Source: Sva-07 sp963774765
GTDB lineage: Bacteria; Actinomycetota; Acidimicrobiia; Acidimicrobiales; Ilumatobacteraceae
Length of the DNA: 64,000 nt
Reading direction: 5' to 3'
Assembly (NCBI GenBank): GCA_963774765.1
Contig: CAVZGP010000023.1
Coordinates: 62,001 to 126,000, forward strand
The position numbers and the translations under genes were made by a program. Shown piece after piece: positions 51,114-60,028 of the stretch. Position 1 is the first letter of the stretch; each line of letters opens with the position of its first letter. The notes beneath the pieces are model-generated. The model was not told the DNA's origin. It did no database searches and saw nothing but the letters and a program-made list of their open reading frames with translations.

Positions 51114-52673
51114 ATGCGCGCCACGTCGATCGGTCATGCCGGCATCCTCATCGAGACCGAGGCGGGCTCGATCGTCTGCGACCCCTGGTTCGTCCCGGCG
51201 TTCTTCGGTTCATGGTTCGTGTTTCCGCGCAACGACCAGCTGAGCGACGATCTCCGCGAGCGCATCGAGAATGCCGACTTCCTCTACATCTCGCACCTTC
51301 ACGGCGACCACCACGACGAGCCGTGGCTGCGCGAACACCTGCGCCGCGACATCCCGATCCTGCTGCCCGGATTTCCCACCCGCGAGCAGCAGCGCACGCT
51401 GCAGGCGCTCGGCTTCACCGAGTTCATCCGTACGATCGACACCGAAGAGCTCGAGATCGCACCTGGCCTGGCCATCGCGATCCACGTCGAGACGTCGATC
51501 ACCGACGGCCCGGGCGGCGACTCGGCGCTGGTGGTGTCCGATGGGACATCGATTCTCGTCAATCAGAACGACTGCCGCACCAACGACCTCGCCCAACTGC
51601 GTGCCCACGGCCCGGTCGACCTGCACTGGCTGCAGTTCTCGGGAGCGATCTGGTACCCGATGGTGTACGAGATGCCCGACGACGACAAGCGGCGCCTGTG
51701 CGAGGCCAAGGTCGACGCCCAGTTCGCACGCGCGATGCGCTACGTCGAGAACATCGACGGGCGCTACGTCGTGCCGAGCGCTGGTCCACCAGCGTTCCTC
51801 GACCCGGACCTGTTCGCCGTCAACATGATCGACGGCGACGAGCTGAGCATCTTTCCCGACCAGACCGAGTTCCTTCGCCGCCTCGACGACGCCGGACGCC
51901 ACGGCGTGATGAACGTCCCTGGCACGACGATCGACATCGGTCCCGACGGCATCGAGGTCACCCATCCGATGCCGACCGCCGATGTCGAGGCGGTCTTCAC
52001 CGACAAACGCTCCTACCTCGAGCAGTACCAGGCCGATTGGACGCCGTGGCTTGCCGAGTTGAAGGCGTCGTGGAATCCGCCGAGCACCGATCTGCTCTCG
52101 ACGCTGCGCGAATGGTGGGAACCGCTCCTCGCGATGGCGCCGACCCTGCGCGCGCAGGTGGGAGCGAACGTGCTCATCAATGCGGGCGACCTGCCGATCC
52201 TGGTCGACTTCCCCAACGGCGAGGTCCGCCGTCACGACGGTGAGCCGCACTCGTTCCGCTTCGACATCCCCCGCGAACTCGTCGAGACGGTCGTCGCCCA
52301 GCGGGCCGTCGACTGGAGCAACTCGCTGCTGCTGTCGTGTCGGTTCACAGCGTGGCGCGATGGCGAGTTCAACGAGTACGTCTACAACTTCTTGAAGTCG
52401 CTTTCGCGAGAACGGATGCGTCGCACCGAAGCCGAAGTGGTGCGCAAGCTCACACCGGTCGATGTCCTCGAGTCGCTCCACGAGCCCGACATCCGCATCG
52501 GCGACTACATCGTCCAACGTCGCTGCCCGCACCGCAACGCCGATCTCGTCGCGTTCGGTGAGATCGAAGGTTGCGACCTCGTCTGCACGCTCCACGGGCA
52601 TCGCTTCGATCTCGAGACCGGCCGGAACAAGACAGCCGCCGATCAGCCCCTGCGCATCCGGCCCGCGGACTGA
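51114..52673 (+). CDS. Metallo-beta-lactamase fold and Rieske fusion protein
   Basis: 519 residues. An N-terminal UlaG-like metallo-beta-lactamase domain (about 1-280) has SHLHGDHHDEP (HxHxDH) and a later NQNDCR motif. A middle part (about 300-440) is unassigned. The C-terminus is a Rieske [2Fe-2S] site: RRCPHRNADL and CTLHGHRFDLETG (CxH ... CxxH). The combination recalls CMP-sialic acid hydroxylase (CMAH), which has the same two modules but with Rieske first. The reaction is unknown; an iron-dependent oxygenase is plausible. Leaderless start: TAGCCT (51102-51107), six bases before the ATG. Confidence 0.85.
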   Translation: MRATSIGHAGILIETEAGSIVCDPWFVPAFFGSWFVFPRNDQLSDDLRERIENADFLYISHLHGDHHDEPWLREHLRRDIPILLPGFPTREQQRTLQALGFTEFIRTIDTEELEIAPGLAIAIHVETSITDGPGGDSALVVSDGTSILVNQNDCRTNDLAQLRAHGPVDLHWLQFSGAIWYPMVYEMPDDDKRRLCEAKVDAQFARAMRYVENIDGRYVVPSAGPPAFLDPDLFAVNMIDGDELSIFPDQTEFLRRLDDAGRHGVMNVPGTTIDIGPDGIEVTHPMPTADVEAVFTDKRSYLEQYQADWTPWLAELKASWNPPSTDLLSTLREWWEPLLAMAPTLRAQVGANVLINAGDLPILVDFPNGEVRRHDGEPHSFRFDIPRELVETVVAQRAVDWSNSLLLSCRFTAWRDGEFNEYVYNFLKSLSRERMRRTEAEVVRKLTPVDVLESLHEPDIRIGDYIVQRRCPHRNADLVAFGEIEGCDLVCTLHGHRFDLETGRNKTAADQPLRIRPAD

Positions 52674-52769
52674 CTTCCACTCATGTTCCCACACGCCACG
52701 GCGTGACGATTCGGGGGCAACCGGTCACCAGAAACGCAACGCGAACGGAGGCTGGGATAGGTTGGCCAG

Positions 52770-53324
52770 GTGCTGGACCTCGGGATCGACCTGAACCTCT
52801 GGCCATGGATTTGGCTCGGTGTCGCGGTGTTCTTCGCCGTGATCGAACTCACCGTGCTCGCCGGTTCGTTCGTCCTGCTGCCGTTTGCCGTGTCAGCACT
52901 CGCCGCAGCGCTGCTCGGCTTCTATGGCGTGGCGATCGAGATCCAATGGTTCGTGTTCGCCGTCGGTGGTGGCGTGCTGTGGGTGCTGCTCTACCGGTAC
53001 GCCAAGAAGTTCGCTGGTGAGAACGACCTTCAACCCGGTGTCGGTGCCGATCGCCTGATCGGCCTCGCCGGCATCGTCACCACCGCCATCGACCCCGACG
53101 ACAGCGATCGCCGTGGCCGCGTCACCGCTCACGGCGAAATCTGGGGCGCCACCTCGGAGAACGGGGAGCCCCTCGCGCTCGGCACCCACGTCCGGATCGT
53201 CGCCGTCAGCGGCACCAAGGTGATCGTCGAGTCGACCGACGTCACTCCCCCGGGCGCTCCACCCGCCAGCCCACCGACCGCGCCTCCGCCACCACCGACC
53301 TCGCCGCCAACACCACCGACCTAG
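52770..53324 (+). CDS. NfeD-like membrane protein
   Basis: 184 residues. Membrane helices at about 10-30, 33-52 and 60-78 are followed by a C-terminal OB-fold (about 95-155: GLAGIVTTAIDPDDSDRRGR, HVRIVAVSGTKVIVES) and a Pro-rich tail. Short-form NfeD proteins act with the SPFH protein encoded next to them in membrane organisation or quality control. GTG start with TAGGTT (52758-52763) six bases before, so leaderless. First gene of an NfeD-SPFH-DUF2510 operon. Confidence 0.9.
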   Translation: MLDLGIDLNLWPWIWLGVAVFFAVIELTVLAGSFVLLPFAVSALAAALLGFYGVAIEIQWFVFAVGGGVLWVLLYRYAKKFAGENDLQPGVGADRLIGLAGIVTTAIDPDDSDRRGRVTAHGEIWGATSENGEPLALGTHVRIVAVSGTKVIVESTDVTPPGAPPASPPTAPPPPPTSPPTPPT

Positions 53325-53348
53325 ACCACAGACCAACCGGGAGCTCCC

Positions 53349-54386
53349 ATGAACCCCATCGCCATCGTCCTGATCGTCGTCGCACTCATCGGCATCGGCG
53401 TGCTGGTGAGTGCCGTCAAGATCGTGCGGCCATACCAACGCGGTCTCGTCGAACGCCTCGGCAAGTACAAGACCACGCGTGAACCGGGCCTCAACCTGAT
53501 CCTGCCTTTCATCGAGACGATGCAGCTGATCGACATGCGCGAACAAGTGGTCGACGTGCCGCCACAGGAGGTCATCACCGCGGACAACGTCGTGGTGTCG
53601 GTCGACGCGGTCGTCTACTACGAGGCCACCGACCCGCAGCGCCTGGTGTACAACGTCGCCGACTTCTTCATGGCGCTCACCAAGCTCGCCCAGACGAACC
53701 TGCGCAACCTGATCGGTGACCTCGAGCTCGATCGTGCCCTCACCTCGCGCGACACGATCAACACCCAGCTGCGCGACGTGCTCGATGATGCCACCGACAA
53801 GTGGGGCGTGAGAGTGGTTCGTGTCGAGATCCAGCGCATCGATCCACCGCCGGACATCGTGTCGGCGATGCACGCCCAGATGCGAGCGGAACGTGACCGC
53901 CGGGCAACCGTCACCGAGGCCAAGGGTTACCAGGAGGCGGCGATCGCCAGAGCCGACGGCGAACAGCAGGCGGCTGTGTTGTCAGCGCAGGGTCGCAAGC
54001 AGGCCGCCGTACTCGATGCCGAGGGTCAGGCGCAGGCCATCGAGCTGCGGGCGACTGCCGAGAAGTTGCAGCTCGAGCTGATCGGCCTGGGCGAGGGCAA
54101 CGCGGCTCGCTCCCGCCTCACCGGGATCAAGGAGGCGGCCGCCGACAAGGCCGTGTTGACCGTCGAGTACCTGCAGGCGTTGGAGCGCATCGGCGACGGG
54201 CGCGCGACGAAACTGGTGATTCCCGCCGAGTTCTCCGGCCTGCTGGGCACGATCGCTGCGCTCGCCGCAGCGACCGGCGACGACGACACCGACGACGAGG
54301 TGCGTCCCAAGGGCGGACTGCCAATCCCCGCCGATGACGATCGCGTCGATCTGCCCGAGCCGGACCGGTCCGAGACGCGCCGCTAG
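53349..54386 (+). CDS. SPFH/stomatin-family membrane protein (QmcA-like)
   Basis: 345 residues. N-terminal helix (IAIVLIVVALIGIGVLVSAVK), SPFH domain (about 27-200: VRPYQRGLVERLGKYK, GLNLILPFIETM, DLELDRALTSRDTIN), and an Ala/Glu/Gln-rich coiled coil (about 180-265: ADGEQQAAVLSAQGRKQAAV), then an acidic tail. Oligomerises into membrane rings or microdomains, often controlling FtsH-type proteolysis. It has a normal ribosome site (GGGAG), unlike its leaderless neighbour, as expected inside an operon. Confidence 0.93.
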   Translation: MNPIAIVLIVVALIGIGVLVSAVKIVRPYQRGLVERLGKYKTTREPGLNLILPFIETMQLIDMREQVVDVPPQEVITADNVVVSVDAVVYYEATDPQRLVYNVADFFMALTKLAQTNLRNLIGDLELDRALTSRDTINTQLRDVLDDATDKWGVRVVRVEIQRIDPPPDIVSAMHAQMRAERDRRATVTEAKGYQEAAIARADGEQQAAVLSAQGRKQAAVLDAEGQAQAIELRATAEKLQLELIGLGEGNAARSRLTGIKEAAADKAVLTVEYLQALERIGDGRATKLVIPAEFSGLLGTIAALAAATGDDDTDDEVRPKGGLPIPADDDRVDLPEPDRSETRR

Positions 54387-54388
54387 TC

Positions 54389-54919
54389 ATGCGCCGCATC
54401 GACGCACCGCAGGCCGGGTGGTATCCGGACCCCGAGAGCCGCACGAACCTGCGCTACTGGGACGGGCTCGACTGGACCAACGCTTGGCGGTCGCCGCCGA
54501 GCGCGGCGGAACTCCTGTCCTACGAGCAGCGCGAAGCGTTCGAGGCCGCTCACCAGTACGTGCCACCCGTCGCCGCCGAGGACTTCGCCTACCGTGGAGG
54601 GCGGGCCGAGAACCAGCAGATGGTCGAGGACATGCGGCGTGCTGCACGGACCGAGGTCGATCGAGCCGCTGACCTGTTCTCGCAGCGGGCCCGCCAGATG
54701 CAGCGCGACATCGTGCCGCTGGTGTCGGAGTACACGAGCCGGATCGTGCGGTGGATTCGGTTCGCGGCGATCGTCGCGATCGTCCTGCTCGTCGCCTACT
54801 TCGTGTTCCAGGTCGTCGCCCAAGCGAGCCTGTTCGAGTGGATCGGCGACCGCATCGACAACCTCACCGACAACCAGTCCGGCGCTGCGTTCACATCGAT
54901 CGCTCGCCCCACCGCGTAG
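54389..54919 (+). CDS. DUF2510 membrane protein
   Basis: 176 residues. N-terminal DUF2510 module (GWYPDPESRTNLRYWDGLDW), a charged helical segment (about 60-125) likely to form a coiled coil, and one membrane helix (FAAIVAIVLLVAYFVFQVVA). Starts two bases after the SPFH stop, so translationally coupled to it; likely an accessory of the NfeD-SPFH complex. Function unknown. Confidence 0.82.
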   Translation: MRRIDAPQAGWYPDPESRTNLRYWDGLDWTNAWRSPPSAAELLSYEQREAFEAAHQYVPPVAAEDFAYRGGRAENQQMVEDMRRAARTEVDRAADLFSQRARQMQRDIVPLVSEYTSRIVRWIRFAAIVAIVLLVAYFVFQVVAQASLFEWIGDRIDNLTDNQSGAAFTSIARPTA

Positions 54920-54920
54920 T

Positions 54921-54955
54921 CGATTGCACCAGGGGTCAGACCCCTGCTGCAATCG
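54921..54955. repeat. Family A palindrome, copy 5, between convergent stops
   Basis: CGATTGCACCAGGGGTC-A-GACCCCTGCTGCAATCG, 17-bp arms with one mismatch. It lies one base past the DUF2510 stop codon and 13 bp from the beta-galactosidase stop on the other strand. Confidence 0.88.
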
Positions 54956-54968
54956 CGGTCACCGCGCG

Positions 54969-57908
54969 TCATCGCGATGCGGTCGTCAGTCGGTAGGTGA
55001 AACGATAGGTGCCGGGTCGGATGCGGTAGCGGTCGAGGACGTCGGGGCCGCAGCTGCCGGTGCCGAGGCCGCGGTGGGCGACATCCGCGTGGACGATCAA
55101 CCCTCGGCGAGGTCGCAGGTCGGTGTCGTGGCCGGCTGTATACAGGTCCTGCGCGGTGAAGCGAGTCGCCGAAACGTGCATCGAGACCGGATCGAGGACG
55201 TCGAGACGCACCGACGCTCCGCTCGTCGGATCGATGAACTCGAACCAGCGACAATCGGTGCGCAAGCCGAACTCCTGTGGCACGAGGTACGGCGACCGAT
55301 CGACGTCGGATTCCCACACCCCGAGCAGCGCGCCGCGATTGCGGTCGGGGTAGTTCTCGAGTGGGCCTCGGCCGTAGTAGCGCAGCCGGTCGAAGCCCGG
55401 CGGGAGTTCGAACGTCACGCCGACGCGGGCGATGTCGTCGAGATCCTCCGGCACGACCACGACATGCGTGTGGAGCTCGGACCCGTCGTCGAGGATGGTG
55501 ACCTGATGGTCGTGGTCGACGAGGTCATGGGCAGCGCGCCGATCGAGACCCGCATCGAGCCAGTGGCCCAGGCCGTCGCCGCCCACGCCAATCTGTCGAC
55601 TCGCGGGCAGCAACTTGAACCCGTCGTTGTCGACCGGCGCCCGGAACAGCGCCAACTCCACCCGTGTGAGATCTCCACCAGCCCGAAAAATGCCTGGATT
55701 GTCGCGCTGAGCGCGCACTTCCAGGCATTTTTCGGGCTGGTGGAGGGTGACCTGGTCCCAGGCGACGAGGTGGCCCTTGGGGGCCAAGGGGTTCGAGCGG
55801 CGATGGGCCCAACGCACCGTGACGTGAACGTCGGCGGTGCCGGTCCCGGGAACGGCGCACGGCAGCGGGACCTCGACGGTGGAGCCCGGCGCGACGTCGC
55901 CGACCTCGAGCACGCCCGACGACTCCACCGACCCGGCCACGAGCAACTCCCAGGACGCGACGAGGTCCGACAGATCCGTGAAGCTGCGGCGATTCGTGAC
56001 CATCAGCATCGAGCCCGACAGCGACACGACGACTGGCCGATACACCCACATGACCTCCTGCACACCAGGATGAGGCTGCAGGTCGGATGACATCAGACCA
56101 TCAGCGACGAAGTTGCCGTCGTTGGGTTCGTCGCCGAACTGACCTCCGTAGGCGAAGCCGCGCTTTCCGTTCGGGAGTCGGGTGAGCAGGCCGTGGTCCT
56201 TCCACTCCCAGATGAACCCACCCTGCAGGCCCGGCGTCGTGGCGATCACGTCCCAGTAGTCGGCGAGCGAACCATTGGAGTTGCCCATCGCGTGGCTGTA
56301 CTCGCACATGATCAACGGCCGATCGCCGGAACCGCTGCGGCCGTACTCGGCAATCGAGTCGATCGTCGGATACATCGGGCACACCACGTCGCTCGACGCC
56401 GTGCCACCGTCGACCCAGCCGTCGTGGAACACCGCCCCCTCGTAGTGGAGCGGTCGCGTCGGGTCGGTGCGGCGGATCCATCCGGCGAGGGAATCATGGT
56501 TCGCGCCGTATCCGGCCTCGTTGCCGAGTGACCACATGATCACACTCGGATGGTTCCGGTCGCGTTCGACCATGCGAGCACCACGCGACAGCCACGTCGA
56601 GCGGTACCTCGCGTCGTCGCACAGGCTCGTGTTGTACGCGTGGCTCTCGATGTTCGCCTCGTCGACGACGTACATCCCGATCTCGTCGCAGAGGTCGAGG
56701 AAGACCGGATCGTTCGGGTAGTGCGAGCAGCGCACCGCGGTGATGTTGTGACGTCGCATCGCGAGCAGGTCATCGCGCATGTCGTCGGCGGTGACCGCCT
56801 TGCCCCGAGTCGGATGATGGTCGTGACGGTTCACACCGAAGACCCAGATCGGCTCACCGTTCACCAGCAGTTCGCGGTCGCGCACTTCGACCGAGCGGAA
56901 CCCGACCAGCTGTGCGTGCACCTCGGTGACGACGCCGTCGGGGTCGAGCAACTCGGTGGTCACGCGGTAGCGGTTGGGTGATTCAGCCGACCACGGATCG
57001 ATGTCGGGCAACTCGAAGCGAGCACTCGCAGCGTGCCCGCTGAAGAGGTACGGCGTCGCGAAACGATGCGGAACCGCGACGGTCTGCACGCGGTCAAGGC
57101 GTCGCCCGCGCAGCGTCTCGACAGCGAAACGGACCCGCCATCCCGGCCCGGGTGAAGTCAGCCCGGCGAGGGTTGCGCGAGCGACGAGCGTGCCGACGAC
57201 CTCACCAGATCCACACCCGCGCAACCCCGCATCGCACACGAGCGACCCGACGTGCACCGCACCACGCGCCTCGACGCACACCGTGCGATGCAGACCGGCC
57301 ATCCACCACTGGTCCTGGTCCTCGACGTAGCTGTGCGCGCTCCACCGCATCACCACGATCGCGACGTCGTTCGCGCCAGCGTGCACGAATGGGGTGACGT
57401 CGTATTCGCTGGCGAGGCGGCTGTCGGTGCCGTAGCCCACGAAGCCGCCGTTGACGTACAGCGCATGGACGCTCTCGGCACCACCGACATGCAGCACCAC
57501 CTGCCGATCGAGCCATCGCTTCGGGATCTGCATCGTGCGGCGGTACACGCCGGTCGGGTTGCGATCGGGCAACCGTGGCGGTGGCCCGTGGAAGGGCATG
57601 CGTACGTTCGTGTACTGCGGAAGGTCGCCGACGCCCTGCAGTGTCCAGTTTCCCGGCACGGCAACGGATGACCACCTTGCACCATCGGCCGGCTTCGACA
57701 CGGCGGAGGCGGGAACGTCGTCGGGTCGATCGAACAGGCGGAACCGCCAACGCCCATCGAGCGAACGACGCCACGGAGAGGTATCAGCGGCTGACCTGGC
57801 CGCCTCGACCGACTCGAACGCACGGGTCGGCGGCCGCATCGACAGCCGGTTGATCGACGAGACGTGCGGATCTGCCCACGGACGGACGGCACCGATGGCG
57901 GGGAGCAT
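54969..57908 (-). CDS. Beta-galactosidase, glycoside hydrolase family 2
   Basis: 979 residues, LacZ-like and cytoplasmic. Sugar-binding domain (about 45-220), Ig-like domain, TIM barrel (about 330-620) with the acid/base WSLGNEAGYG and nucleophile CEYSHAMGNS both intact, then domains 4 and 5 (VELALFRAPVDNDGFK is the start of the domain-5 core). Between LVAWDQVTLHQPE and that motif only about 25 residues separate the domains where LacZ proteins usually have 50 or more, and 17 of them are encoded by a family C palindrome. Retention of the frame suggests an inserted or swapped element that was tolerated. Whether it is active is open. An alternative start is MRPPTRAFESVEAAR. Confidence 0.92.
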   Translation of the reverse strand: MLPAIGAVRPWADPHVSSINRLSMRPPTRAFESVEAARSAADTSPWRRSLDGRWRFRLFDRPDDVPASAVSKPADGARWSSVAVPGNWTLQGVGDLPQYTNVRMPFHGPPPRLPDRNPTGVYRRTMQIPKRWLDRQVVLHVGGAESVHALYVNGGFVGYGTDSRLASEYDVTPFVHAGANDVAIVVMRWSAHSYVEDQDQWWMAGLHRTVCVEARGAVHVGSLVCDAGLRGCGSGEVVGTLVARATLAGLTSPGPGWRVRFAVETLRGRRLDRVQTVAVPHRFATPYLFSGHAASARFELPDIDPWSAESPNRYRVTTELLDPDGVVTEVHAQLVGFRSVEVRDRELLVNGEPIWVFGVNRHDHHPTRGKAVTADDMRDDLLAMRRHNITAVRCSHYPNDPVFLDLCDEIGMYVVDEANIESHAYNTSLCDDARYRSTWLSRGARMVERDRNHPSVIMWSLGNEAGYGANHDSLAGWIRRTDPTRPLHYEGAVFHDGWVDGGTASSDVVCPMYPTIDSIAEYGRSGSGDRPLIMCEYSHAMGNSNGSLADYWDVIATTPGLQGGFIWEWKDHGLLTRLPNGKRGFAYGGQFGDEPNDGNFVADGLMSSDLQPHPGVQEVMWVYRPVVVSLSGSMLMVTNRRSFTDLSDLVASWELLVAGSVESSGVLEVGDVAPGSTVEVPLPCAVPGTGTADVHVTVRWAHRRSNPLAPKGHLVAWDQVTLHQPEKCLEVRAQRDNPGIFRAGGDLTRVELALFRAPVDNDGFKLLPASRQIGVGGDGLGHWLDAGLDRRAAHDLVDHDHQVTILDDGSELHTHVVVVPEDLDDIARVGVTFELPPGFDRLRYYGRGPLENYPDRNRGALLGVWESDVDRSPYLVPQEFGLRTDCRWFEFIDPTSGASVRLDVLDPVSMHVSATRFTAQDLYTAGHDTDLRPRRGLIVHADVAHRGLGTGSCGPDVLDRYRIRPGTYRFTYRLTTASR
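55673..55745. repeat. Family C palindrome, copy 2, inside the beta-galactosidase gene
   Basis: Perfect 25-bp arms (55673-55697 and 55721-55745) centred on TTGTCGCGCTGAGCGCG. On the minus strand it is read in frame as PEKCLEVRAQRDNPGIFRAG. Related to the rplJ-rplL copy at 3640-3692. The strongest hairpin I found in the window. Confidence 0.9.
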
Positions 57909-57951
57909 CCCGCGAGTCTCCCAGATCAGCGCCCGTCAGCACCCTGCCGTC

Positions 57952-58000
57952 GTTCTCGTGAACAAGTGCGCCTCCTCGAGGTGCTCTTGTTCACGGGAAC
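57952..58000. repeat. Intergenic palindrome (GTTCNCGTGAACAAG)
   Basis: GTTCTCGTGAACAAG (57952-57966) against CTTGTTCACGGGAAC (57986-58000), 14 of 15 paired. It lies between the transpeptidase stop and the beta-galactosidase start; it could terminate the former. No second copy noted in the window. Confidence 0.65.
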
Positions 58001-58007
58001 GGAGGGT

Positions 58008-58949
58008 TCAGGCGCCGTCGTGGACCCAGACCGGGGTGCGCAGCGGCATGATGCCGCTGTCCCAGACCCAGTCCATCGCGGGCACGCTCACCCGGACGCA
58101 ACCGTGCGAAGCCGGGTAGTTCGGAATGCTGTTCGATCCGTGCACCGCGACACCGCCGACGAAGTACTTCGGCCGGTAGATCTCGCCGAGGTCGCCTTCC
58201 CACCAGCCCTCTGGCCGTTCGCGGTTCACCTTGTGCAGGCCACTCGGAGTGAGCGACACGCCGGAGATCACTTCGCCCGGGGTGTTCTTGTCCTGCTCGG
58301 TGTATGACTCACCGTTGCCGGTCGACGTGTTGAGAATCCAGTCGGTACGTCCATCGATCACGAAGAACAACAGTTGCTTCGCCTTGTCGACTTCGACCAG
58401 CGTGCCCGAGTTCGCCCGGGCGATCGGGCGGAGGGTCATGGCGGTCAACGCGTCGGCCGTGCGCTGATCGACCTTGCCGTCGGCGTCGAAGCCCATGTAC
58501 TTCTCGAAGGCCATGACGGCCTGCTTGGTGGTGAGCCCGTAGTCTCCATCGGCGGCGGACAGCCAGAAGCCCAGTTCGAAGAGCCGCAGCTGGATACGGG
58601 CGGTCTCCTGCCCGCCGTTCGAGCCGACGGCCTGGAGCGGCGGATCGACGACCGGGACCGCGATGATGTTGGGTGGAACGGTGGTGGTCGGCGGCAGCGT
58701 CGTGGGCGACTCGGTGGTGGTCGGTGGCACCGTCGTGGTGGGCGCGGCTGTGGTGGTCGGTGCTGCGGTCGTGGTGGGTGTGTCGGTCGTCGGCGCGTCG
58801 TCGACGTCCTCGAGGGACGATTCCTCGGCCGCCCCCGCACCGTCGCCACCGGTGCCGCTGGTCACCGCTGTCGAGCAGCCGACGAGCGCGAGGAGCCCGA
58901 ACGCCATGGCGGCGCCGATCCAGGCTCGGGTGCGTTCGTTGTCGACCAC
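58008..58949 (-). CDS. L,D-transpeptidase lipoprotein with peptidoglycan-binding domain
   Basis: 313 residues from GTG 58947-58949. Signal with lipobox LALVGC (Cys about 22), a long Thr/Pro-rich linker, a PG_binding_1 domain (about 110-170: RIQLRLFELGFWLSAADGDY), then a YkuD domain (about 180-313) with catalytic SHGCVRVS and the upstream His in VAVHGSNSI. Makes 3-3 peptidoglycan cross-links or attaches proteins on the cell surface. Leaderless start: TAGGCT (58958-58963) ends eight bases before the GTG, which excludes a longer upstream open frame. Confidence 0.93.
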   Translation of the reverse strand: MVDNERTRAWIGAAMAFGLLALVGCSTAVTSGTGGDGAGAAEESSLEDVDDAPTTDTPTTTAAPTTTAAPTTTVPPTTTESPTTLPPTTTVPPNIIAVPVVDPPLQAVGSNGGQETARIQLRLFELGFWLSAADGDYGLTTKQAVMAFEKYMGFDADGKVDQRTADALTAMTLRPIARANSGTLVEVDKAKQLLFFVIDGRTDWILNTSTGNGESYTEQDKNTPGEVISGVSLTPSGLHKVNRERPEGWWEGDLGEIYRPKYFVGGVAVHGSNSIPNYPASHGCVRVSVPAMDWVWDSGIMPLRTPVWVHDGA

Positions 58950-59013
58950 GGTGGGTGAGCCTAACGGGCTCGCCGGAGGTGAGGTCGGCACCAACTCGAA
59001 GTTGCGCGTGTGT

Positions 59014-59937
59014 TCACCTCGACCGAGCGAATTCCGGCAGCGGGCACGGCTCCGTGGGCACCAGCGCTGGATCGAATCCATCGAAGAGGTCACCCAGCGT
59101 GAGATTCGAACGCGAGGGGCGTTGGCCGATGGACTCGGCGATCCAGCCCACGACGGCGTCGGCACCGACCCCGCACCCATCGAGTTCGGGCATCGTCAGC
59201 GCAAGTCCGTCGCGTTTCGCGAGCCGTTGACCGTCGGCGTCGACGACCAGCGGGACGTGCATGTACACGGGTCGTGGCAGTCCGAGCAGTTGCTGCAGAT
59301 GGATCTGACGGGCGGTCGAGGCCAACAGGTCGTCGCCACGCACGACCTCGGTCACGCCTTGTGCGGCGTCGTCGACGACCACGGCGAGGTTGTAGGCGGG
59401 CACACCGTCGTTGCGTCGCAATACGACGTCATCGACCAGCCCCGAAACCGTGCCGTGAACGAGATCGTCGAACACGACCTCCTGACCGTCGGTCCGCAGT
59501 CGTAACGCCGGGCGGCGGCCGGAGGCCAGACGCTCGGAACACTCGCGCTCGGTCAGCCGACGACACGTCCCCGGATACGATCCTGGCGGGCCGTGCGGAG
59601 CGTGAGCTGCGGATTCGATCTCGACGCGGATCTCGCGGCGGGTGCAGAAACACTCGTACACGAGGTCGTGTGACGCGAGTTCATCGATCGTTGCGTCGTA
59701 CCGGTCGAAACGTTCACTCTGGCGAACCACATCGCCGTCCCAGTCGATGCCGAGTTCGCCGAGATCGCGAAGCTGGGCAGCTTCGATGGTGACACTCGCC
59801 TGTTGACGGTCGAGATCCTCCATCCGCACCACGAAGGCGTCACCGCGCGACCTGGCCGACAGCCAGGCAATCGCCGCGGTGCGCAGGTTCCCGAGGTGGA
59901 GGTCACCGGTCGGCGAGGGTGCGAAACGTCCGGCCAC
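59014..59937 (-). CDS. gluQ: Glutamyl-Q tRNA(Asp) synthetase
   Basis: 307 residues, a class I synthetase catalytic core without anticodon-binding domain. GluQ-RS attaches glutamate to queuosine-34 of tRNA-Asp. RFAPSPTGDLHLGNLRTA contains the HIGH-type HLGN; the zinc site is CFCTRRE with a distant YPGTC; the KMSKS equivalent is AKRDG. Length and absence of the C-terminal domain separate it from GltX. GTG start. Queuosine synthesis genes are not in the window. Confidence 0.92.
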   Translation of the reverse strand: MAGRFAPSPTGDLHLGNLRTAAIAWLSARSRGDAFVVRMEDLDRQQASVTIEAAQLRDLGELGIDWDGDVVRQSERFDRYDATIDELASHDLVYECFCTRREIRVEIESAAHAPHGPPGSYPGTCRRLTERECSERLASGRRPALRLRTDGQEVVFDDLVHGTVSGLVDDVVLRRNDGVPAYNLAVVVDDAAQGVTEVVRGDDLLASTARQIHLQQLLGLPRPVYMHVPLVVDADGQRLAKRDGLALTMPELDGCGVGADAVVGWIAESIGQRPSRSNLTLGDLFDGFDPALVPTEPCPLPEFARSR

Positions 59938-60028
59938 GACCGACAGTGTCGCTCACAGGTGCGCGGTTTTCCATGCGATTCGCGACCACCGACATGGAGG
60001 TCGAGGCACGATCTCCTACAGTCGTCAC

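Noticed and set aside
58949..59180. Longer N-terminus for the L,D-transpeptidase
   Set aside because: The extension overlaps gluQ and would bury the lipoprotein signal; the leaderless GTG at 58947-58949 with its -10 box fits better.
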